A DNA stretch of 64,000 nucleotides, from NCBI GenBank assembly GCA_021399435.1, contig JAJTUP010000009.1:1426001-1490000 (forward strand), written 5' to 3'. The translations under genes were made by a program, and so were the position numbers. Positions 56,108 to 64,000 of the stretch are shown piece after piece. Positions within the stretch are counted from its first letter, which is position 1; every line of letters begins with the position of its first letter. Under the pieces are notes generated by a model. That model saw nothing but the letters and a program-made list of their open reading frames with translations. It was not told the origin of the DNA and made no database searches. The stretch is from Diaporthe sp. PMI_573 (Eukaryota; Ascomycota; Sordariomycetes; Diaporthales; Diaporthaceae).

Positions 56108-57560
56108 CCTCGCGCAGACACTTCTAATCTATGTCTATGACGCCTACGTGTGCGATTCGGATATAACGAAAAGTGAGGAGAGGCCGACAGCAACAATGAG
56201 AAAGACGTCGACCGTGTTTGTGATACTTGCCTGTTCCGGCCCGCGCCGCCGGTGTCATTCCGACTCGGTGCGGAGTGCACGGACCAGCTCACGGGAGACT
56301 CCATGACTCTTTCTACCAGAGTATGGCGTCAGCCCGTATACCGGGACAGGTTTCTGGCGGCCCACACCTTGTTCCTGCTCTTGAACAACCGGCTATCAAA
56401 CTCCGAATCTATGCGTGCCCAAGTGGGCCATGGTCTGGCACTTCAGGGTCAAGATTCTGACGAGGTGGTCAGGCCGAGTCACGGGTCGCCCAGAGGCATG
56501 TGGTGGAGGCAGGGGAGGTCGGATCAGGAATGACCGACGGTTGTGTAACCTCGTCCAAGAGAGCCTCTGACGTATGGAACGTGAGCGTGAGCATGAACAA
56601 AAAGAAGCATTGCGGTCCCGTCGTCTGATGTGCCCCGGGTTCAAAAAGGGGGTTCCATGGTTCCAATTGTGACCAGGCGCGCTAGGCAGGTGATATTTCT
56701 CTATACGATATCACAAGAGGCGTGCGCGTCTTGCGGACGGATTCCAACCCCTGCCCCAAACCACTCACTGTATTTCCCCGGCCGCATAGCCGTACAATAC
56801 AGCCCTTGCAGGACAAAGAAGAGGTACTGTGGTAATCAAATCGGGCGTATACGTGTTTGTCCGGTGGTGCTCTCAGCCCAACACACAGCCTCGTTCAATC
56901 CTTGACCTTGGCGTATGCTCCCCACAAGCTGCCCCTCAGGCCCACCCCGAGGAGCTCTTCCGCAATTTCAGGGCTCCTCCAGCCGTCCCCTGCCAACTTC
57001 TCTTGACTCTCGTGAATTCCGATATAAGCGCCCCCGCGCTTTGACACATGGCCACAGATAATACCTCCATAGGATAAAGCCTCTAACCGCTCTGCGCAGG
57101 AGACACGGCCAACGGACCAGTCTGATACGTAAAAAAGAGTGCGCCGGCCCGGAATACGACCAGTGCAAGCAAGATCCAAACCTTCCCAGGTTTCCTTCCA
57201 GGTCGAGCTGCAACTGCAACCCCGCGGCTGAACCAACCCAATCCCAGAACCACCGCGACCGCACCCGCGACCGTGACCAGGCCCCAACTGACCGCGAGCG
57301 ACCCTTATCAATTCTATTTATTGTTGTTCCCGATCTGCAAGTGCCTCGCTAACAACAACCCTAACGACATCATCGATCCCTCGAGTCACTGTCGCATTTC
57401 CCTGTTGGCACGTGGTCGTGACTTGGAGTCGACAACCCAAAAAAAAAAACATTCCGACACGACAGCACTTTGGGCCTCGACTCGACAATTCCCCCCCCCC
57501 CTTTCTTCCCATTACTCTAGACTTTACCGCGCGGAAGGAAGCCACATCACACTGAACACC
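56108..57560. other. divergent promoter region between gcg1 and pef1
   Basis: 1.45 kb shared upstream region. Near the pef1 side are an A run (about 57430-57440) and a C run (about 57490-57500), usual in fungal leaders. No gene supported. Confidence 0.55.
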
Positions 57561-58559
57561 ATGGCCTACAACAGACCTTACAACCCGGATGCTCTCCCAG
57601 AGTGAGTTTTGTGCTTTTCGAGCTACTCGACCTTGCGCCTAAGAGCAGTCACTGACGAGGGTCGCCCAACAGATTCGCCGAGCCCGAGCGAAAACATGCC
57701 ACCCCTTCGCCCTCGCACTACGAGAACAAGCCGATGCCTCCTCGACCCCAGGAGGGTTACGGACGCCCACACGCCGCCTCGGCAGGGCGACTCTCCCCGG
57801 CAGGACACCCGGCAGGACACCCGGCAGGAGGACATCACAACACCCACTCGGGCGTAATGTCTCCACCTCCCACCGGCGGTCGAAGGCCCTCTCCTCACAC
57901 CCGGCCCCCTCCCGCCTCAAGACCTCCACCCAGCCCCGCGCCGAATGACGGTGCGGCCGACCCCACGCTGCTGCCGCTCTTCAGAGCTGTTGACAAGGAC
58001 GGTACGTATCACACCCGGCACGCGCCCTGGTGAGCCGCGGGGGAAGCAGGTGGGATAGAAGAAGAAGAAGAAGAAGCTAAGACAGCGCGTGACAGGCACC
58101 GGCCAGCTCTCGGAGCGCGAGCTCTCCGCCGCCCTCGTGAACGGGGACTGGACCGCCTTCGACCCGCACACGGTGCGCATGATGATCCGGATGTTCGACA
58201 GCGACCGCAGCGGGACGATCGGGTTCGAGGAGTTCTGCGGCCTGTGGTCGTTCCTCGCGTCGTGGCGCACCCTGTTCGACCGCTTCGACGCCGACAAGAG
58301 CGGCAACATCCAGCTCGACGAGTTCAACAACGCCCTCGTCGCCTTCCGCTACCGCCTCTCGGAGCGCTTCGTCGAGCTGCTCTTCCAGACCTACGACAAG
58401 CGCAACGAGGGCGTCCTCAGCTTTGACCTATTCGTCCAGGCCTGCATCTCCCTCAAGCGCATGACAGACGTCTTCAAGAAGTACGACGACGACCGCGACG
58501 GGTACATCACCCTCAGCTTCGAGGACTTCCTGACCGAGATCCTGAGGCAGCTCAAGTGA
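57561..58559 (+). CDS. pef1: penta-EF-hand calcium-binding protein (Pef1/ALG-2 family)
   Basis: Three exons (57561-57601, 57673-58001, 58096-58559) give 277 residues. Residues 1-105 are Pro/His/Gly-rich and disordered (PAGHPAGHPAGGHH), as in yeast Pef1 and human ALG-2 and peflin. Residues 108-277 contain five EF hands: the first loop (DKDGTGQLSERE) is split by intron 2, the second is DSDRSGTIGFEE, the third DADKSGNIQLDE, the fourth DKRNEGVLSFD is degenerate, and the fifth DDDRDGYITLS is near-canonical though in the dimerising position. Family members bind Ca2+, dimerise through EF5 and connect to ESCRT/Rim20-type partners or to polarity. The final sequence FLTEILRQLK is complete. The start ATG follows a good ACC context. 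Confidence 0.94.
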
Positions 58560-61500
58560 GCTCGGCAACCCGGTTTGGCTGCTACTGCTCATAGAAGCCG
58601 GGGAACAGGTTGGAGGGGGGGGGGTAGTGGGAGGCTGTGACATTTGACACAGCGGCGTTGCCGATTATTTTGTTTTGGACGTTTGGCCATCATCACGTTG
58701 ATTTCGCGCCGGGTTCATGTACCATGCATCACGACGATAGAGGGTGACGGGGAATTTGGGGGTATCTGACACGGCCAACATTACAGGTAGTGGCTAGAGG
58801 AGAGTTGATACCCTTGCGAATATGATCACGTCTACTTGAAAATGGCCATGTACTAGATGTGTTTCAGTGAGGACGTCGTACGGTAAGACCAGAGATGACG
58901 AGGCCACGTGACACGCGGTCAGCCTCTCATTTACTGCTATAGCCAGAAGCCCTTCTCACGGAGATTCGATGTAATAACGAGGAACTTTGTCATGGACACA
59001 TCTAGATACGGCAGGGTTTCTGTTATGGAGTCGAGACCATAATTCCATGGTTGCTACGACAGTGCCGTAATTGATTGCCCATGTAAATTACCGCTGTGCT
59101 ATGCGTATGCCCAATACTGTCAGAAGCTCACAGACCAGACAGTCCAATCCCTTCCACATGGGGTCGTCTTGGCTGGGAATTTCGTGACCCAGAGACGGCT
59201 CACCGTGTCTCGTCCTCAAAAGGGCACGGCGTGTGTAGCTTAGGACGAGCAGAAAGAAGAGGTAGCTTTGAATGGCAACCTGGGCATCTCAGAGCTTTGA
59301 TAGAGTCTGCTGTTCACGTCAGTCCTGAGGGAGGACTGCAAGATATCAGGACATCGCGTTCATGTATGGTGCGGTGCGAGAGAAGAAGTGAAGAGCTCAT
59401 ACCCCGGCGTATTGCGCTTTGGTTCTCCCTGGAGGGCCATCATTCACTTCCACCGTCTGCCACCTCAGACCCCTTGCCCTCCCTTTATGAACGATGGCAG
59501 TCCACTGATTTGCATCACATGTTGGGGTGGCTAGGTTCCTCAGGAAAGTTGGGGTGGAACAACCAGGGTTCGACCTCATCCATGGCATTCCATGTACTTT
59601 TTTTTTCTCTCCTTCTCCCTTGTCGTGTTTCTGCTTGTATCTGTTTTGGTCCTCTGACTGCTTTCGTATGATAATGCTGCCGGATCCTGCGGTACTGAAT
59701 CACTTGCCATCGCCGTCAGGATGTCTCCCTCCATCTCGTGGCCTCAACAGTCGTGACTTCGCCCCAAGGGTGGGCGATCGCTCGCTCGAACGAAGATGGG
59801 TCACTCTGCCCTTTCCCCTCCAGACTCCTCTTGCAAGAGTCCTGCCACGCTCAAAGGCCAATTCCGGGTTCTCTCCCATGACATCCTCGCCAGAGACCCA
59901 ATTCTGATGACCGATGCCACCCCTGCATTCTTCATCACCCTTACTACAGCATCTCGAAGTGGCAGCGAAGCTCCCCGTGATGGTCGCAGTCCTGGAGAAG
60001 TTGCCATCACTTGTCTCCCGACCCAATTGCACGATGTTGCCACGGATACCTCTCTCCTTCGCCGTCATTCCTGGCTCGCCCTTGCCCAGCCTCCTCAGCT
60101 TCATATAGGCCGACTGACACCCTCCAACGAATCTCCTCAGTACGGTGATCCACTCGGAAACTTGTTGGTACATTACATCCATATCACCACGGGTTCGAGG
60201 AGCAGCGCCGTCGGGGGAACAGCCTCGTCGTAACAGGAAGTGAGGTCCTGTGGTTCGTGGGACACGTTGGGCAGGGTACTGGACAATCTTGGGGGCAAGG
60301 AGAACTGAGCCGACATGTGTGGCGGCCCGAGCAGCAGCGCGGAGGCGGATAAGGGTAGGTATTGAGACTCAATGGGTGGAGAACACTGTGACGCAATGAG
60401 TGGTGGGCATTGGAAGCGTACAGATCAAGTCTCTGGACTTAGCATGACTGCCACGAGCTCCTGCCCCGTCCCAGATGCGAAAATTCAGGACAATTCACCC
60501 ACATGATGCTGGCCCAGTCTGGAAGGAAGAAAAGCGAAGCAAGCTTCTTATATTGAGAGAGCGTCCCACACGTATGTCTCTCCTACGGAGTAGACGACGT
60601 TGAACATGTTCGACATCCCACAAGACATCAATCCAAGACAATGTGTGCAGATTTGACAAGTGTGATGTAAAGCAAGCAATTCCAGACCGAGCTTTTGGTC
60701 TCTGCGAGTCCATGCAATTTTGGTCAACTGGACAAGAAATGATGACATCTTTCCTTCCAGAACAATTGTCAGCTCAGGAAGTGAGCCAACGAACCATGGA
60801 GCGAGACCGAGCATGTTCATGTTCAGCGAATACCTTTCTTCCTTCCAAGCATTATCAAGACGGACTAAACATCAAATGAACTATACAACCTAGCCGGAAA
60901 CCGCCTCATCCTGTCGATGACCAGGGTAGGCCGCCCATACAACTTGGCTGGTGACCAGTTCGCTTGATGTGCTGGTTCCTGTGTGCACGAATCAGGCCAT
61001 AGACAAGACACGGAACCTAGTGCCATGTGGCCTAACAAGCACTTGCTTGCATCCAAACGTTCGTACCCTCAGGGAAGTGATGCAGCGCACACCTGGCCAA
61101 GTTTGCTCAATTGATGCCCAAAAGGAGAGCCATTCGGCCGATACTGCCAGCCCTGAGAGAAATTGAGAATGCTACAAGCTGTAGTATTTCTTCGCTTGAG
61201 CTACTTCCCTGAGAGGACCAAAATGAAAAAGTGGGTTCAACGTTGGCTTACACGCGTGAGGTTGGCTTACTGTGTAGCTATACTGCTCTCCGCTGACCCA
61301 TGCATGCGGCAAGCTGTTTTCCGAGTTTGATACTGCTGCACTCTAGGGTTGCTTCAGCCGCGCAGTGTCGCTTCGGGCACCCCGAGCAGATGCTCTGTGA
61401 TGAGACTCCAGGCAGGTACAAGGCGGCTCGTCGGCCTCACGGTTCCCAGTCATGCGTGTCTGGGCTACACGTTCCCGTGCAAAACCTTGAGTCAATCGGT

Positions 61501-64000
61501 GTGACATGGAGACGCGCACACAGACGCACACAACGAAAGAGCACCGCAAGCTAAGGCGCGGGCTACTCCTGGCAGCCTTGGTGGTGAACGCCCCGGCCGA
61601 GCGCCAATGGCGGTGGGGGAGGCAGTGTTGTGTCAAGTTTCCTTAGCAGCGACGACATATGGCCCCAGAGAGAGGTGTTTGACTGTCACCTTGTGCCCGT
61701 AGGGCTGCGCTGGTGTTTTATCTGATCAGCAGCTGCCGCGCCGAGCAGGTGAGTCGTCGCCGCTCATGGCGTCCGCTGAAACAGCTGGGTCAAAACGGGC
61801 ACGGCAGCGCAGAGCAGGGCAGGTCCGCGCGGCTATCGCACGCTGCCGATGAAAGAAGCAGGCGGCCGGCTGATAACCCCGGACCGGGAGAAGGGTGCGG
61901 TCGGTGCAGCCTCGGATGTTTGCCGCCAAACCCTGGGGGCGCATGAGGTCTGAAACCGCATGCAGATGGTCTCGTTTCGTGCGGCCCCAGGGCAGTTGCA
62001 GTCGAGGTGGTGAGAGCTCGACGCCGCCGAAGCCTGTGGAACAATGTATGTGGTCACGGGAAGGCCAAGGTGCCGCGAGTCCAATCCGACGGGTCAATTA
62101 CTGGCCACCCGGGCCAAGCCACAATGTCGTCGTGTGAGGTAGAGAGAGCTCTTATTAGTGGCGCGTAAGAAGATTGTCAGCACCCAAGGACATCCCCAGA
62201 TGCAACTCACCGCCGCTGGGGGGCTGAATAGACCGCGGACCGATCTGAAGCCACGAAAAGGCGAGTAAGGCAGTCAGTTGTGATGGGTCACACCGACTAA
62301 ATCTGCGACTGGGCTAGTCGGCGTTGCGTGTCTTGGTGTCAAAGTAGTACTGTTATGTTTAGCTGAGGATATTGCCGGACTGCACAGGCAGGCAAGAGTC
62401 GAGTAGCTGGCAAATGGGGTGGGTCGGCCAGTTCCAGCCAGCTCACAACGGGGTTGAACGGACCCAAGCTACCTCGTAGACCCGATAGCACGGGCGTTCA
62501 GAGGGCAGACTACTCCCGATAGCAGCAGGCAGTGTTGAGCACTGCACGGGGACTACACTACGAGCTAGCCTAGCTGCTCCTAACTGCTCCTAGCTGGATG
62601 AGGTCGACAGCTCTCGAGGGGTCTAATCCACAGGCATGTGAAGAAGGGCGTTGTGTTGGATTCCAAGGCCCGCCCCACCGCCCTTCACGGGTTTTTGCGG
62701 ACCCACTTGATCATTCTGACGACGGTAACCCAAGTGGGTTACCTCCTGCCTTGCCGCCTCGCAGATGGCGGAATCCTTCTCCCCCCCCCAAGGTCCCCCA
62801 AGGGGCCCCCAAGGATGCCCCGCCAAAAGCGGCGAGAAGTCAATGCTGCCACTGCTACTCTATCAGCTCCGGCAGAATAATCTGCCTCGATAATTTGCAC
62901 CAATTCCCCGCCCTCCCGAGAGTTCAGCCGCCGCTATCAAGGGCTGCATTCCCAGGCCGCCGTCCTCGTCAGCCACGAGCTCCGTGACAGAGGATGCTTG
63001 GATGCGTGGGAGGAGCACCGAGGGGCCAGTGCCAGCTCCCACAGCAAGGAAAGCTTGTCTCAGGGGTGAGCTGGGAGATCGGCGTCGCCGTCTGCGGCAG
63101 TCAAGCAGGCAAGCAGCTCGCCAAGCTCGGCCGGAGCTCCTCGAGCTGCCTCGAGGGTGCTGCTTTCGTCCAATCGCTGGGAACTCCTTTGTCTCGAAAG
63201 CAAATGGCGTGCCATGTACACTCACACTACACACTACACTGATCTTGGATCCAAGATAACCCGGAGCACCGGCAGGGCAGGGACAGACAAGAGCCTGCTT
63301 GCCTGCTTGGGGCCCTGATCTGAGTCATGACTTTGGCCACTGACGATTTGGTCATTCTTCGCAATGCGCCGGATCAAAGGCTCTGGACATAGAGCCGCGC
63401 CCTGGCTCGTCGGATGAAAGCCCCAAACTTAGCTTTCGGTACCACCAAATTCACCGCCTGGGTGCTGTAACTAATGGAGCCATGTAGAAGCTCAGCTCAG
63501 AGGTCTGGCGAGAGGAGCTGCGAGAGGATCGAGCCCTCCGGCAGTTCTTTAATTATCAAGGTAGCTGGCGCCCCGCTGGCCCCCCGCTGGCCGCAGCGCA
63601 CCGCAGCGCATCTGAGCTGAGAGCTTGCAGCTGTCCCCGGCCTTTCCCAACGGCGCGGCACTGGGCTGCGTCATTGTCATGGGACAGGGAGGTTCGCTCG
63701 ATCTGGGTCAAACCTTCAAACACTGCGTCCCTATGCCCGGCCCATGTCCAGTATCCGCGCTTTGCGGCTCTCTTGTACCATCCCGGCACAGCAGACCAAA
63801 TGAGTTTTCATGCAAGGCTGGGGGCCTGCCAGACAGAAGCAACAGCCACAGTAGTCTCATCCGACGACAGCCTCGACTTGGAGAGGAAACACATGCCTCC
63901 CCTCCCCTGCTGGGGCTGTACAAGTAGTCTGTCGTCCCTGCCACAGCCCTGCCGTTACCACCAGACAACTTTCAGTGCACAGTACACCGTACAAGCCTTG
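58560..64000. other. 5.4 kb window end without supported genes
   Basis: Frames up to 190 codons occur (59096-59671 plus, 59700-60182 minus, 59796-60233 plus) but overlap on both strands and show no domain or spliceable continuation. Several stretches are C- or G-rich (for example near 62780-62830). I see no tRNA, repeat array or transposase here. Confidence 0.5.

Noticed and set aside
59700..60233. Overlapping frames on both strands (160 and 145 codons)
   Set aside because: Neither shows a domain or a better codon bias; mutual overlap suggests one or both are chance.

Overview
The window looks like chromosomal DNA of a filamentous ascomycete (Pezizomycotina, most likely a Sordariomycete). 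Genes carry short introns of about 50-100 bp with GTRNGT donors and CTRAY-type branch points. The gene families include an Ssr4 SWI/SNF subunit, a HET domain, a HET-S homologue, a Kre9/Knh-type GPI protein and an NrtA nitrate transporter. I joined exons by hand from donor, acceptor and phase, so boundaries may be off by a base or two. No rRNA, tRNA or CRISPR array is visible. I see no intact transposon; one diverged repeat pair is present.

Layout. 0.1-8.3 kb is housekeeping: ssr4 (chromatin remodelling) and gnd1 (6-phosphogluconate dehydrogenase) on the minus strand, then an RBM42-like RNA-binding protein on plus. 10.6-16.6 kb holds a cysteine-rich single-pass membrane protein resembling the yeast Pin2/'fibroin-3 related' family, a small Cys-rich hypothetical protein, and a laccase-like multicopper oxidase held in the membrane by an N-terminal anchor. 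17.5-19.6 kb is an incompatibility/immunity locus: a 5'-truncated HET-domain gene lies head to head with an intact 289-residue HET-S homologue (HeLo domain plus a two-repeat amyloid motif). 20-27.5 kb contains a BTB protein, lsm6, a SAM methyltransferase and a heavy-metal-tolerance type ABC transporter. The transporter's spliced tail carries a PAM2 motif, the peptide that binds the MLLE domain of poly(A)-binding protein.

From 27.5 to 45.8 kb genes are sparse: a DUF1275 membrane protein, the nitrate transporter nrtA, a wax-synthase-like acyltransferase bracketed by two diverged direct repeats, and a GPI-anchored wall protein. 45.8-58.6 kb has a large disordered lineage-specific protein, a five-exon glycine/glutamine-rich RRM protein, a six-exon ChaC-type gamma-glutamylcyclotransferase and a penta-EF-hand protein. 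58.6-64 kb shows no gene I can support.

Genes are mostly independent units, not a metabolic cluster. The two most interesting points are the HET/HET-S locus, which has no visible NLR partner, and the PAM2 motif on a membrane transporter.
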